A DNA stretch of 64,000 nt from Marinobacter fuscus (GTDB lineage: Bacteria; Pseudomonadota; Gammaproteobacteria; Pseudomonadales; Oleiphilaceae): contig NZ_PXNP01000020.1 of the NCBI RefSeq assembly GCF_003007675.1, positions 1-64,000 of the forward strand, written 5' to 3'. The translations under genes were made by a program, and so were the position numbers. Positions 9,100 through 18,816 of this stretch are shown piece after piece. The first letter of the stretch is position 1. Each line of letters starts with the position of its first letter. A model generated the notes under the pieces. That model had not been told where the DNA came from, searched no databases, and saw only the letters and a program-made list of their open reading frames with translations.

Positions 9100-9127
9100 G
9101 ATTATTTAATCGGTTTTCTTTAATTTT

Positions 9128-9164
9128 ATAGAAGAAACCTATCACTCGGGTTGTGGCAATCAAT
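9128..9164 (+). promoter_or_regulatory. OxyR-type binding site upstream of ahpF
   Basis: ATAG-N7-CTAT-N7-GTTG-N7-CAAT, between the ahpC terminator and the ahpF start (about 125 bp before the ATG). The layout is the same as the site before ahpC: two perfect tetrads, a weak third and CAAT fourth. This supports a separate peroxide-responsive promoter for ahpF. Confidence 0.55.
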
Positions 9165-9288
9165 TTGAGGATTCGTTAGGCAGGCTTTATCTTAGTTTCA
9201 AGATTAATAGCGAATCACTACTGAGTGCAGGCGATCACTTATCTTACGCCCGGCTCAGTCAGTTTCACATGACACAGGGGAACCTTTT

Positions 9289-10854
9289 ATGTTGGACGCC
9301 AATATCAAGCAACAACTCAATGCCTACATGGACAAGCTGCAGCAGCCGATCGAGCTGGTGGCAGCCTACGACGACAGCAAGAAATCCCAGGAGCTCAAAG
9401 AGTTGCTGGAAGAGCTGGCGGGTATGTCAGAGAAGATCAGCCTGCGTACTGACGACGCGGCAGACGTGCGTCGGCCGTCGTTCGCCATCAACCGTACAGG
9501 CACGGATATTGGTGTTCGCTTTGCGGGTATTCCCATGGGCCACGAGTTTACTTCGCTGGTATTGGCCCTGCTGCAGGTGGGTGGTCACCCCTCCAAGGCC
9601 GCCCAGGATCTGATCCAGCAGATTCAGGAGCTGGACGGTGAGTTCGAGTTCGAAACCTATTTTTCCCTGTCCTGCCAGAATTGCCCGGACGTGGTGCAGG
9701 CGCTGAACCTGATGAGCGTACTGAACCCGAAGATCAAGCATACCTCCATTGACGGTGCTCTGTTCCAGGATGAAGTTGAACAGCGGGAAGTGATGGCGGT
9801 ACCGAGCGTGTACCTGAACGGCCAGCCCTGGGGCCAGGGCCGGATGACGCTGGAAGAGATTGTGGCGAAGCTCGACACCAAGTCTGCCGAGAAAGAGGCT
9901 GAGAAAATCAACCAGAAAGACGCCTTCGAGGTACTGGTGATCGGCGGTGGTCCGGCGGGTTCCGCAGCGGCTATCTATGCGGCTCGTAAGGGCATTGCCA
10001 CGGGCATTGCGGCCGAGCGCTTTGGTGGCCAGGTGGCGGATACCATGGGTATCGAAAACCTGATTTCCGTGCCCTATACCGAAGGCCCCAAACTGGTGGC
10101 GGCCATGGAGCAGCACGTTAACGAATACGACGTGGACATCATGAACATGCAGCTGGCAGAGAAGCTGATCCCGGCGGCGGAGAAGGGCGGTTTGCATGAG
10201 GTTCGTCTGGCCAACGGTGCATCGCTGAAGTCCCGTACCGTGGTTCTGTCCACCGGTGCCCGCTGGCGCCAGCTGGGCGTGCCCGGTGAGGCTGAGTACC
10301 GCAACAAGGGCGTGGCCTATTGCCCGCACTGTGATGGCCCGTTGTTCAAAGGCAAGCATGTGGCGGTGATCGGTGGCGGTAACTCTGGCGTGGAAGCGGC
10401 CATCGACCTGGCCGGAATCGTGGGCCACGTGACGCTGATCGAGTTTGGTGCCGAGATGCGCGCCGACGAGGTGCTGCAGAAGAAGCTGCGCAGCCTCAAC
10501 AACGTCGACATCATCACCTCTGGCCAGACCACCGAAATTACCGGCGAGAATGGCAAGGTGAATGGCCTGACCTACACCGATCGCAACAGCGGCGAATCCC
10601 GCCATGTGGCGCTGGAGGGGGTGTTTGTCCAGATCGGCCTGGTGCCGAACACCGAGTGGCTGAAGGGCGACATCGAACTGAGCCAGCACGGCGAGATCGT
10701 GATCAATGATCGCAACGAAACCTCGATTCCGGGTGTGTTTGCGGCGGGCGATGCCACCACCGTGCCTTACAAGCAGATTGTGATTTCCATGGGTGAAGGT
10801 TCCAAGGCGGCGCTGAGCGCCTTCGACTTCCTGATCCGCAACTCGGCAGAGTAA
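9289..10854 (+). CDS. ahpF: Alkyl hydroperoxide reductase subunit F
   Basis: 521 residues. The N-terminal double thioredoxin fold carries Cys129-x-x-Cys132 (SCQNC); FAD binding follows at [10 protein letters not shown]; the second redox pair Cys345-x-x-Cys348 is in YCPHCDG; NAD(P)H binding is at [12 protein letters not shown]. Positions match E. coli AhpF exactly. It moves electrons from NADH through FAD and both disulfides to AhpC. It lies behind its own OxyR-like site, not co-transcribed tightly with ahpC. Confidence 0.96.
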   Translation: MLDANIKQQLNAYMDKLQQPIELVAAYDDSKKSQELKELLEELAGMSEKISLRTDDAADVRRPSFAINRTGTDIGVRFAGIPMGHEFTSLVLALLQVGGHPSKAAQDLIQQIQELDGEFEFETYFSLSCQNCPDVVQALNLMSVLNPKIKHTSIDGALFQDEVEQREVMAVPSVYLNGQPWGQGRMTLEEIVAKLDTKSAEKEAEKINQKDAFEVLVIGGGPAGSAAAIYAARKGIATGIAAERFGGQVADTMGIENLISVPYTEGPKLVAAMEQHVNEYDVDIMNMQLAEKLIPAAEKGGLHEVRLANGASLKSRTVVLSTGARWRQLGVPGEAEYRNKGVAYCPHCDGPLFKGKHVAVIGGGNSGVEAAIDLAGIVGHVTLIEFGAEMRADEVLQKKLRSLNNVDIITSGQTTEITGENGKVNGLTYTDRNSGESRHVALEGVFVQIGLVPNTEWLKGDIELSQHGEIVINDRNETSIPGVFAAGDATTVPYKQIVISMGEGSKAALSAFDFLIRNSAE

Positions 10855-10892
10855 CCCGCTACCGATGGCCTGACGTGTTCAGGCTGACCCCG

Positions 10893-10931
10893 AAAGCCGG
10901 TGACCGCAGGACGTGGTGCACCGGCTTTTTT
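10893..10931 (+). terminator. Intrinsic terminator after ahpF
   Basis: AAAGCCGGTG pairs with CACCGGCTTT over a 16-base loop and ends in TTTTTT. It stands between the convergent ahpF and acetylpolyamine amidohydrolase genes and favours the ahpF direction. Confidence 0.75.
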
Positions 10932-10936
10932 CGTAA

Positions 10937-11968
10937 TCAGGCTTTGCCTTCAAAGCCCTGCATTACATTGACCGCGTTCACGCCGATGGCATCGACATCG
11001 TAGCCGCCTTCCATGGTGAAGACGGTGGGAAGCCCCAGTTGCTCAAGGCGCCTGCCCAGGGTGAGATAATCCCCGGAGGCCAGTTTGAAAAATGAAATCG
11101 GGTCGTCCTCAAATGTATCCACACCCAGGGCCACGATCAGAGCATCCGGCTGGAACTCGCCGATGCGCTGGCAGGCGGTTTCCAGGCCCTGGCTCCAGAC
11201 ATGGTAGGGTGTGCCGGGCGGGAAGGTCAGGTTGAGGTTATAACCCTCGCCGTCACCTTCGCCGGTTTCGTCTTCAAAGCCCAGGAAGTGAGGAAACACC
11301 AGATCCGGATCGCCGTGCAGGCTGATGGTGAGTACGTCTGCCCGGTGATAGAAGATGGCCTGGGTGCCATTGCCATGATGGAAGTCCACATCCAGTACCG
11401 CGACCCTGCTATAGCCCTGATCCCGGAACGCCTGGGCCGCAATGGCAGCATTGTTGAAGAAACAGTAGCCACCAAACAGGTCGGCATGGGCGTGATGTCC
11501 GGGTGGACGACACAGGGCAAACGCGGCCCGTTCGCCTTCAGCCACCAGCTTCTGGGCGGTCAGGGCAACGTTGGCGGAGGCGCGGGCGGCCTCCCAGGTG
11601 CCTTCGGAAATTGAAGTTTCGGCCGCAAAACTGTAATAGCCAAGCCTGCCATCAATGTCTTTCGGAACCCGATGGCGCATGCCCCGGCCCGCCCAGACCG
11701 CAGGAATAGCTTCCCCTGGCTTGCCCTCGGCCAGCCAGTCCTGCCAGCAGGTTTCCAGAAAGGCCACATAGTCTGCTGTATGTACCCGCTGAACAGGCCC
11801 AAGGCCGAACTCTTCCGGTTCCAGAACGTCACCCAGGGCCTGATCTTTCACCCGGGCCAGAATGGTTTCTGCCCGGGAGGGTTTTTCATGCGGCTCGATC
11901 AGCAGTCCGCCGTCCAGTTCGGTCTTCACCTGACGTCGACTGTGCAACGGCGAAAAAACGGTTTTCAT
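10937..11968 (-). CDS. Acetylpolyamine amidohydrolase (histone-deacetylase superfamily)
   Basis: 343 residues, close to the 341 of the characterised Mycoplana enzyme AphA. Its active-site set is at the same numbers: His158-His159 in PPGHHAH, zinc ligands Asp195 and His197 in DVDFHHG and Asp284 in GVDTF, and Tyr323 in MEGGYD. The start MKTVFSPLHSRRQ with TELDGG fits the polyamine subfamily better than histone-like deacetylases. It should remove acetyl groups from N-acetylated putrescine, cadaverine or spermidine in the cytoplasm. GAGGAACCTTGCC precedes the ATG. Confidence 0.88.
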   Translation of the reverse strand: MKTVFSPLHSRRQVKTELDGGLLIEPHEKPSRAETILARVKDQALGDVLEPEEFGLGPVQRVHTADYVAFLETCWQDWLAEGKPGEAIPAVWAGRGMRHRVPKDIDGRLGYYSFAAETSISEGTWEAARASANVALTAQKLVAEGERAAFALCRPPGHHAHADLFGGYCFFNNAAIAAQAFRDQGYSRVAVLDVDFHHGNGTQAIFYHRADVLTISLHGDPDLVFPHFLGFEDETGEGDGEGYNLNLTFPPGTPYHVWSQGLETACQRIGEFQPDALIVALGVDTFEDDPISFFKLASGDYLTLGRRLEQLGLPTVFTMEGGYDVDAIGVNAVNVMQGFEGKA

Positions 11969-12135
11969 GGCAAGGTTCCTCGGTGGTAAGCGGTAATGTG
12001 CAGCCCGGAGGACATTGGCCCGAATATCTTTGGGCGAGTCTTAGCGGGCCAATTTCCCAATGGCTTGCGCTGGGCTATTGTTGATGGCCAACAGTGTATT
12101 ACAAAAAAAACGGACGCGAATCCGGGGAGCAGGCA

Positions 12136-13662
12136 ATGACGGTACAGCATGTGGATGTTCTGATTATCGGGGCCGGGGTGTCGGGCATTGGCATGGCCTG
12201 CCATCTAAAGCGGGAATGCCCGGGTAAATCCATGGCGATTCTGGAAGGCCGGCAGGCCCTGGGTGGTACCTGGGATCTGTTTCGATATCCCGGTATCCGC
12301 TCGGATTCCGACATGTTTACGTTTGGCTATAACTTCCGGCCCTGGACCGGAGCACAGGTACTGGCCGATGGCGCATCTATCAAGCAGTATGTTTCCGATA
12401 CCGCCCGCGAACACGGCGTGGATAAGCACATCCGCTTCGGCCGATCCGTAACAACGGCCGCCTGGTCGAGCCCCGATAAACACTGGACGATCACCGCCGA
12501 AAACGGGCAAACCGGCAGCGTAGAAACCTGGACAGCGAGCTTTCTTGTGGGTTGCACCGGTTACTACAATTACGACCATGGCTATACCCCCGACTTTCCG
12601 GGTGTACAGGATTTTCGGGGGCAGATCGTGCACCCCCAGCACTGGCCTGAGGGTCTGGACTATCACAACAAGCGCATTGTGGTGATTGGTAGCGGTGCCA
12701 CCGCCATTACCCTGGTGCCCACCCTTGCGGAGCACGCGGCCCAGGTAACCATGCTTCAGCGCTCCCCCACTTACCTGATGCCGCTGCCATCCACCGACCA
12801 GCTCACCTTGCTGACTCAGAAGCTGTTTTCTCCCGGGCTCGCGTACTGCATCACCCGTGCAAGGAACATCTCCGTTGCCCGCTGGCTGTATAACCGCTCC
12901 CGCAAGAGTCCGCGTTTTATGCGCTGGCTGTTTCTGGCCATCATCAGGCGCCAGCTAAAGGGCTCGGCAGACATGCGCCACTTCACGCCGGATTATAATC
13001 CCTGGGATCAGCGGCTCTGCGTGGTCAAAGACGGCGATCTTTTTGAGGCCGTCAAATCCGGCAAGGCCGCCATTAAAACCGATCATATTGAGCGATTTAC
13101 CGAAGCCGGTATACGGCTGAAGTCCGGTGAGGAGTTATCGGCCGATATCATCGTGCCCGCCACCGGTCTGGAATTGCAAATGCTGGGAGGAATCCGGCCG
13201 GTGATTGACGGAAAGCCGATGACGCTGAACGATAGGGTGGTTTACAAGAGCGTGATGATCGAAAACATGCCGAACGCAGGCATGGTGTTTGGATATACCA
13301 ATCTGTCGTGGACGCTGAAAGTCGATATTGCCAGTGAGTACTTGTGCCGGCTGCTCAACCACATGGACAAGCACGGATACCGGGTGGCAGTGCCCCGAGA
13401 TCACGGGAACAGTAAAGCGGATGAGACGGTGCTGGGTTCGCTGGATGCCGGATATACCAAGCGGGCCGCAGACCATCTGCCGCGGCAGGGCACCCATGGC
13501 CCCTGGAAAGCCGAACAGGATTACATGAAGGATGTAAAAACATTGCGTTTCGAGCCTATCGAAGATGGCTACCTGGAGTTTGATGGCCAGCTGAGCCAGG
13601 TCAGTGAGCAGGCTTCCAGAGGTGTACGTCGCCCCTGGCGTTCGGCCCTGTTTGGCGCCTGA
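12136..13662 (+). CDS. Flavin-containing (Baeyer-Villiger-type) monooxygenase
   Basis: 508 residues. FAD binding is at IIGAGVSGIGMA near the N-terminus, NADPH binding at VIGSGATAITL, and between them FRGQIVHPQHWP fits the FxGxxxHxxxW(P/D) signature of Baeyer-Villiger monooxygenases exactly. WDLFRYPGIRSDSDM is typical of the EthA-like branch. It inserts oxygen into ketones or oxidises sulfur or nitrogen compounds; the substrate cannot be told. GGGGAGCAGGCA precedes the chosen ATG. It is divergent from the amidohydrolase gene and convergent with the TlpA-like gene. Confidence 0.88.
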   Translation: MTVQHVDVLIIGAGVSGIGMACHLKRECPGKSMAILEGRQALGGTWDLFRYPGIRSDSDMFTFGYNFRPWTGAQVLADGASIKQYVSDTAREHGVDKHIRFGRSVTTAAWSSPDKHWTITAENGQTGSVETWTASFLVGCTGYYNYDHGYTPDFPGVQDFRGQIVHPQHWPEGLDYHNKRIVVIGSGATAITLVPTLAEHAAQVTMLQRSPTYLMPLPSTDQLTLLTQKLFSPGLAYCITRARNISVARWLYNRSRKSPRFMRWLFLAIIRRQLKGSADMRHFTPDYNPWDQRLCVVKDGDLFEAVKSGKAAIKTDHIERFTEAGIRLKSGEELSADIIVPATGLELQMLGGIRPVIDGKPMTLNDRVVYKSVMIENMPNAGMVFGYTNLSWTLKVDIASEYLCRLLNHMDKHGYRVAVPRDHGNSKADETVLGSLDAGYTKRAADHLPRQGTHGPWKAEQDYMKDVKTLRFEPIEDGYLEFDGQLSQVSEQASRGVRRPWRSALFGA

Positions 13663-13670
13663 ACGTCAGC

Positions 13671-14489
13671 TCAGCGTTGCGGGGGCTGGATCTTCTCCAG
13701 GCCCCGGGCCAGGGTGGCCCGCGAAAGTTCGCCAAAGTGGGTGTCTACCAGTTCACCGGTGGCATTATAAAACAGGGTGGTGGGCAGGCCCTGGCTACCC
13801 ACTGCACTGGCCATGGCCCCCCGGTTATCCAGGTATAGATTCTCCAGGGAAAGGTTCTGATTCCGGATAAAGTCGATCACGGTTTCCGGCTGTTCCCGCT
13901 GGTTTGCGAACACGATCCGGATATCCGGATTCTCCTTCTGGGCGGCTTCCAGCACCGGCATTTCCCGAATGCAGGGCGGGCACCAGGTAGCCCACAGGTT
14001 CACCACCATGGGCTGGCCATCGGGAATCCCGGCCAGGGCTACTGCTTCTCCCGAGAGGGAGTGCAGGGCAATGTCCGGCAAGCCCCGAGCCTGCTGTTCA
14101 ATCAATTGGATGGTTCCGGCCGCACCCGCCCAGAACAGGGTACCGGCCAGCACCGCCATGGCCAGCGGTTTACGTACTCTGGCTCGCCGCCAGAGCAGGA
14201 AAAAGGTAAAAGCAAGCGCCCCCAGCACGCCCCAGAGCACATCGAAACCACCGTCGCGAATGTCGAAGATGCCCAGCAGATTGTCGCGGTAATGTTCGAA
14301 ATAGCCCACCACAAAGCCCACTCGGGCAGCCACCATGGCAAACACAAAGACATCGGCCACTGACCCGGCTACCGGCACCCGGTAGCGGCGCCCCAGCAGG
14401 CCACCAACAACCAGGGCCAGCGCAAAGGCCAGCATCAGCAAAAGGTGGCCAATGGAAAGGCTCAGCGGGCCCAGGTTCACACTCAACAT
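13671..14489 (-). CDS. TlpA-family thiol-disulfide protein with Lgt-like membrane N-terminus
   Basis: 272 residues. Roughly residues 1-120 form three or four membrane segments whose ARVGFVVGYFEHY and RDGG pieces recall prolipoprotein diacylglyceryl transferase (Lgt). Residues ~140-270 are a thioredoxin fold with NLWATWCPPCIREMP, the WCPPC redox pair and the cis-proline region GLPTTLF. The thioredoxin domain should face the periplasm as a disulfide reductase. The ATG at spacing 7 from AGGA was preferred to a GTG two codons upstream. Lgt catalysis by the truncated membrane part is doubtful. Confidence 0.82.
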   Translation of the reverse strand: MLSVNLGPLSLSIGHLLLMLAFALALVVGGLLGRRYRVPVAGSVADVFVFAMVAARVGFVVGYFEHYRDNLLGIFDIRDGGFDVLWGVLGALAFTFFLLWRRARVRKPLAMAVLAGTLFWAGAAGTIQLIEQQARGLPDIALHSLSGEAVALAGIPDGQPMVVNLWATWCPPCIREMPVLEAAQKENPDIRIVFANQREQPETVIDFIRNQNLSLENLYLDNRGAMASAVGSQGLPTTLFYNATGELVDTHFGELSRATLARGLEKIQPPQR

Positions 14490-14813
14490 AGTCACGTCCT
14501 GTCTGTGGATAATGGCCTGGTGTGACGGTATTCACCCCGGCAAGTTCCCGGTAGCCCGACGGAGCACCAGACAAACACTTATAGCTATTTGCCGGATGAC
14601 CTGTTACCGTGCGCCCATCCTGCCTCTAGGGATTCCGCAGTTTTCGGCCAACAAGCCGCCTTGCGAACCATTTCATACGACCTGTCAGAGGACGTCACCC
14701 CGTATCCGGCGCGTGACTGTAGTCGTCTTTTATTCCATGACTGTCATGGCAACTGCCCTCTGTCACCGGTTTCGGTGTTCGCAGGTGCAGATTTCATCAA
14801 GAGTGCATCGTTT
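14490..14813. other. Intergenic region between divergent tlpA-like gene and rhlE
   Basis: 324 bases with no supported gene; the rhlE frame stays open upstream but without homology. It contains a 15-bp palindrome, CCATGAC-T-GTCATGG at 14735-14749, about 65 bases before the rhlE start, which could be an operator or an RNA hairpin in a long rhlE leader. Confidence 0.45.
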
Positions 14814-16136
14814 ATGAGTTTTTCTTCCCTCGGTTTGTCCGAGCAGCTGGTCCGTGCTACCTCCGATCAGGGTTATGAAACCCCGTCGCCCATCCAGCAA
14901 CAAGCCATTCCGGCGGTTTTGTCCGGTAAGGATGTGATGGCGGCGGCCCAGACCGGCACCGGTAAAACCGCTGGCTTCACCCTGCCGCTGCTGCAGCGCC
15001 TGGCCGAGAAGCCGCGCACCGGCAAAGGCCCCAGGGCATTGATTCTGGCGCCCACCCGCGAACTGGCGGCCCAGGTTCACGACAGCGTGGCGCTGTACAG
15101 CAAGTATCTGCCTACCCGTTCGGCTGTGGTCTTCGGTGGCGTCAAGATTAACCCCCAGATGATGAAGCTGCGTAAGGGGCTGGATGTTCTGGTGGCCACG
15201 CCCGGGCGTTTGCTGGATCTGCACCAGCAGAACGCAGTGCGCTTTGACGAAGTGGAAATTCTGGTGCTGGACGAAGCCGACCGCATGCTCGACATGGGCT
15301 TTATCCGCGACATCCGCAAGGTGCTGGCGATGCTGCCGGCGAAACGCCAGAACCTGCTGTTCTCGGCCACCTTCTCCAGTGAAATCCGCACCCTGGCCCA
15401 GGGCCTGCTGAACAACCCGGTGCAGGTGGAAGTGGCGGCCCGTAATACCACAGCTGAAACCGTCAAGCAGTCGGTGTACCCGGTGGATCAGAGTCAGAAA
15501 TCCGCCCTGCTGAGCAAACTGGTGCAGGACAACAGCTGGGACCAGGTGCTGGTGTTTACCCGCACCAAGCACGGCGCCAACCGGCTGACCCAGAAGCTGG
15601 AGAAAGACGGCATTACCGCTGCGGCGATTCATGGTAACAAATCCCAGGGTGCCCGCACCCGGGCACTGGCTAATTTCAAGGCCGGTGAAGTGCGCGTGCT
15701 GGTGGCCACCGACATTGCCGCCCGTGGCCTGGACATCAAACAGCTACCCCAGGTGGTGAACTTCGAGCTGCCCAACGTGCCGGAAGACTATGTGCACCGT
15801 ATTGGCCGTACCGGCCGGGCAGGCGAGCGTGGCCATGCGTTGTCTCTGGTGAGTGCCGACGAGGGCAAGTTGCTGGCGGGCATCGAAAAGCTGATCAAGA
15901 AGCAGTTGCCGCGCAAGGAAGTGGAAGGCTTTGAGCCGAAGAACAACTTGCCTTTGAAGCCGAAAGCCAAGGCCGGCCCGAGCAAGGCCCGCAACAAGCG
16001 GCCACAGAATGGCAGTGGCAACGGTCGCAGCTTTGGCCCGAAGCCGGCGGGCCGGAACGGCGGCGGCCGTGGTCGCGGTGGTCAGAGTCAGGGCCAGAGC
16101 CGGAGCGGCCGTTCAGGCCAGCGCCAGAGCGCATGA
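14814..16136 (+). CDS. rhlE: DEAD-box ATP-dependent RNA helicase, RhlE type
   Basis: 440 residues. All helicase motifs are present in order: Q motif ([11 protein letters not shown]), motif [22 protein letters not shown], motif [22 protein letters not shown] and HRIGRTGR. The last ~70 residues are a disordered basic tail rich in Gly, Arg, Lys and Gln, as in RhlE, which works in ribosome assembly and RNA decay. The start at MSFSSLGLS is the domain start; AAGAG lies about 10 bases upstream, and the frame upstream shows no conservation. Confidence 0.92.
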   Translation: MSFSSLGLSEQLVRATSDQGYETPSPIQQQAIPAVLSGKDVMAAAQTGTGKTAGFTLPLLQRLAEKPRTGKGPRALILAPTRELAAQVHDSVALYSKYLPTRSAVVFGGVKINPQMMKLRKGLDVLVATPGRLLDLHQQNAVRFDEVEILVLDEADRMLDMGFIRDIRKVLAMLPAKRQNLLFSATFSSEIRTLAQGLLNNPVQVEVAARNTTAETVKQSVYPVDQSQKSALLSKLVQDNSWDQVLVFTRTKHGANRLTQKLEKDGITAAAIHGNKSQGARTRALANFKAGEVRVLVATDIAARGLDIKQLPQVVNFELPNVPEDYVHRIGRTGRAGERGHALSLVSADEGKLLAGIEKLIKKQLPRKEVEGFEPKNNLPLKPKAKAGPSKARNKRPQNGSGNGRSFGPKPAGRNGGGRGRGGQSQGQSRSGRSGQRQSA

Positions 16137-16153
16137 ACTTCTGAGCCTGAAAC

Positions 16154-16178
16154 AAAAAAAGCGGGGCCGAAGCCCCGC
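16154..16178 (-). terminator. Intrinsic terminator of ompW (minus strand)
   Basis: On the minus strand GCGGGGC-TTCG-GCCCCGC is followed by seven T. The UUCG tetraloop makes it very stable. It lies about 56 bases after the ompW stop and also in the rhlE 3' region, where the A tract precedes the stem. Confidence 0.88.
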
Positions 16179-16233
16179 ACAGGAGAACACCTTCCGGTAG
16201 CCGACAGACCAATGGCGCTACCGGGGGGGGCGA

Positions 16234-16992
16234 TCAGAACTTGTAGGTGAAACCGACCATGTACACCATCGGGTCGATTTCCACTTTTGTGGTGGCTTCG
16301 GCGACTTTGGTGTCGCCGGCAAACGCAGACACGGTGGCATCGGTGTTGATGTCCGCCCACCAGACCGCTGCGTTCAGACCAAAGTTATCGTTGAGCATGT
16401 AGTCCATGCCGATTTCGACCGCTACGCCAATGCTGTCGTCCAGATCCAGCTTGGTGTCAGACACAGTACCCAGCGGCGTTCCGTAGGCCGCATTCGCGGT
16501 GCTGTCGACGTACCCGGTCAGGGTGGCGTTGGTTTTCGATTCAAAGAAGGTGGTGTAGTTTACGCCCACGCCCGCATACGGCTGGAAGGCAGAGCTGCTT
16601 GCCAGTGGGAAGTACTGCAGGGTAATCGTGGGTGGCAGATGCTTGGTTTCACCCAGTTTTCCTGCCGCGTACAGAGAGCTCTCACCTTTGATGTTGTGCT
16701 TGAAGGGCGTTGCGCCGAGCACGCCAAGACCAATGTTACCGGTGACCATATAGGTGGCGCGAATGCCAACCTGGGTATTCGCGTCTACACCAACTTCGGT
16801 ACCCGCCAGCAGATCCTGCTTACCGTCCAGAGGCCCGAACCCGGTTACCAGCAGGGGGTCGCTGGAATCGCCCGGTGCTACATGCACTGCACCGGCCCGC
16901 AGAATAAAATCACCCGCCTCAAAAGCCTGAGCCACCGGGGCCGCTGCCATTACCGCTGCCGCCAGAACACCCAATTTGAAACCACGAGACAT
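16234..16992 (-). CDS. ompW: OmpW-family outer membrane protein
   Basis: 252 residues with a clear signal peptide (MSRGFKLGVLAAAVMAAAPVAQA, shown in part; cleavage after AQA). The mature protein is predicted as an eight-stranded beta barrel, with a Gly-rich amphipathic pattern and a C-terminal phenylalanine (VGFTYKF) typical of outer membrane insertion. OmpW proteins form narrow hydrophobic channels for small lipophilic molecules. AAGGAG at 6 bases decides this start over an ATG six codons earlier. A C8 tract lies just after the stop codon. Confidence 0.9.
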   Translation of the reverse strand: MSRGFKLGVLAAAVMAAAPVAQAFEAGDFILRAGAVHVAPGDSSDPLLVTGFGPLDGKQDLLAGTEVGVDANTQVGIRATYMVTGNIGLGVLGATPFKHNIKGESSLYAAGKLGETKHLPPTITLQYFPLASSSAFQPYAGVGVNYTTFFESKTNATLTGYVDSTANAAYGTPLGTVSDTKLDLDDSIGVAVEIGMDYMLNDNFGLNAAVWWADINTDATVSAFAGDTKVAEATTKVEIDPMVYMVGFTYKF

Positions 16993-17150
16993 AGCCATCT
17001 CCTTATCCATGAAAGATCAATGGCGCTAATGTAACGAGCGTGGCGAAGAGAAAGTTGATTTAGCGCAAGAAAGTTAAGCGGCTGTTCGGTGCGAAAACCG
17101 CACCTTGATGTAACTCAAAAAACGCGGCGGAATGTGGCCATCGCTGATAG

Positions 17151-17615
17151 TCAGGATGTTTGTTCTTCGCCAGTGCTTTGATCTGGAACGAATACATCCC
17201 GGATGCCCAGGGCATAGCCTTCGGTATTCTGAACGATCACCGGGCGAATGGGTTGGCCTGTATCGCGATCCCGCAGGTCGAGTGGCTGACCATCCGGTGC
17301 AGGGTTCCACTTGTCTCCCCACTGGCGCAGGGCCACCACCACCGGAAACAGATCCCGGCCCTTGTCGGTGAGCCTGTACTCGAAGCGGGAACCATGCTCG
17401 CCCACGTCCACCTTCTTCAACACCTGATTGTCCACCAGTTTGCCCAAGCGGTCGCAGAGAATGTTCTTGGCGATGCCCAGCTGTTGCTGGAAGTCCACGA
17501 AGCGGCGGGTGCCGTACATGGCCTGCAATACAATCAGCAGGGACCACCAGTCCCCCACTTCATTCAGGGCGCGGGCGACGGAGCAATTGGAATCGTCAAA
17601 ACGTTTTCTGGCCAT
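17151..17615 (-). CDS. HxlR-family winged-helix transcriptional regulator
   Basis: 154 residues. N-terminal Cys in SNCSVARALNEVGDWWSLL and the winged-helix body (YGTRRFVDFQQQLGIAKNIL, in overlapping parts) match HxlR/MarR-like redox- or aldehyde-sensing regulators, in which a conserved cysteine near residue 11 often acts as sensor. It is divergent from an Old Yellow Enzyme gene, with two operator-like repeats between them, so local control of that gene is likely. Confidence 0.88.
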   Translation of the reverse strand: MARKRFDDSNCSVARALNEVGDWWSLLIVLQAMYGTRRFVDFQQQLGIAKNILCDRLGKLVDNQVLKKVDVGEHGSRFEYRLTDKGRDLFPVVVALRQWGDKWNPAPDGQPLDLRDRDTGQPIRPVIVQNTEGYALGIRDVFVPDQSTGEEQTS

Positions 17616-17636
17616 GTCCGTAAGTGTACTAAATGG

Positions 17637-17681
17637 GGTTGCATCCTGAAACCGAATTTAATAGGGTTGCGTTACGAAACC
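17637..17681. promoter_or_regulatory. Tandem operator candidates between hxlR-type gene and OYE gene
   Basis: Two copies of GGTTGC-N5-GAAACC start at 17637 and 17665, exactly 28 bp apart, each followed by an AATT-containing stretch. Within each copy GGTT and AACC are inverted about a 9-bp centre. Each copy is therefore a dimer-sized imperfect dyad, and both lie in the 88-bp divergent promoter gap. HxlR proteins bind as dimers to such paired sites. Confidence 0.65.
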
Positions 17682-17703
17682 AAATTAACGAGGTTGTCCA
17701 CCC

Positions 17704-18816
17704 ATGAGTATGAATCTTGGTTCCCTGTTTGAACCTTTCGAATTGCTGAATCTGAAGCTGCGCAACCGTGTGGCCATGGCCCCGATGACCCGGAATTTCT
17801 CCCCGGGTGGCGTGCCGGGCGACAACGTTGTGGATTATTACCGTCGCCGGGCCGAAGCGGGCGTTGGCCTGATCATTACCGAGGGCACAACGGTGAATCA
17901 TCCGGGAGCCAACGGTTACCCGAATGTACCGGCCTTTCATGGTGATGACGCGCTGGCAGGCTGGAAGCGGGTAGTGGATGCTGTGCATGAAGCCGGTGGG
18001 GCCATCTTCCCGCAGTTATGGCACGTGGGTGCGGTACGTAAAGAAGGCACCGAGCCGGATCCGTCGGAACCGGGCTACAGCCCGTCAGGCCTGTTTGCGC
18101 CGGGCAAGCCCAACGGCAAGGCGATGACCAAAGATGACATTCAGGATGTGATCAAAGCTTTTGGTGATGCCGCACAGGATGCCAAGGCCCTGGGCTTTGA
18201 CGGCGTCGAGATTCACGGGGCCCACGGTTACTTGCTGGATCAGTTCCTGTGGGAAGGCACCAATCAGCGGGACGATGAATACGGCGGCAGCCTGGAAAAC
18301 CGCTTGCGGTTTGTGGTGGAAATCGTTGAAGAGGTACGCCACCGGGTAGGCCCAGATTTCCCGATCATGCTGCGCTTCTCCCAGTGGAAGCAACAGGACT
18401 ACGAAGCTCGCCTGGTTGACAGCCCCGAGCAACTGGAGCAGTTCCTGAAACCGCTGGTTGCGGCCGGTGTGGATATTTTCCACGCCTCCACCCGCCGTTT
18501 CTGGGAGCCGGAATTCGAGGGTTCTACCTTGAACCTGGCGGGCTGGACCCAGAAGCTTACCGGTAAACCCACTATGTCGGTAGGCAGTGTCGGCCTCACC
18601 GAAGACTTCATCAGTGGCACCTTTGCCAGTAAGCAAGAGGCGGTAGAGCAATCCGGCATTGATGAGCTGGTGGAGCGGATGAACAATGGCGAATTTGAAT
18701 TGATTGCCGTTGGCCGGGCCCTGCTGCAGGATCCGGAGTGGCTGGTGAAAGTAAAGGAAGGCCGGTTGGATGAGGTGGAAGCATTCGCCAAGAAGTCCCT
18801 GGCGAAGCTTTACTGA
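17704..18816 (+). CDS. NADH:flavin oxidoreductase, Old Yellow Enzyme family
   Basis: 370 residues, a TIM barrel with FMN. Signature pieces are MAPMTRNF near the N-terminus, QLWHVGAV, the substrate-binding HGAHGYLLDQF, and VGRALLQDPEW near the C-terminus. Family members reduce activated alkenes, N-ethylmaleimide, nitro compounds or quinone-like electrophiles using NAD(P)H. The neighbouring HxlR-type regulator fits the electrophile-induced YodB/NemR-like pattern. Substrate cannot be assigned. Confidence 0.9.
   Translation: MSMNLGSLFEPFELLNLKLRNRVAMAPMTRNFSPGGVPGDNVVDYYRRRAEAGVGLIITEGTTVNHPGANGYPNVPAFHGDDALAGWKRVVDAVHEAGGAIFPQLWHVGAVRKEGTEPDPSEPGYSPSGLFAPGKPNGKAMTKDDIQDVIKAFGDAAQDAKALGFDGVEIHGAHGYLLDQFLWEGTNQRDDEYGGSLENRLRFVVEIVEEVRHRVGPDFPIMLRFSQWKQQDYEARLVDSPEQLEQFLKPLVAAGVDIFHASTRRFWEPEFEGSTLNLAGWTQKLTGKPTMSVGSVGLTEDFISGTFASKQEAVEQSGIDELVERMNNGEFELIAVGRALLQDPEWLVKVKEGRLDEVEAFAKKSLAKLY

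Noticed and set aside
16223..16230. G8 run as a phase-variable tract
   Set aside because: It lies outside coding sequence, after the ompW stop, so slippage would not change a protein.
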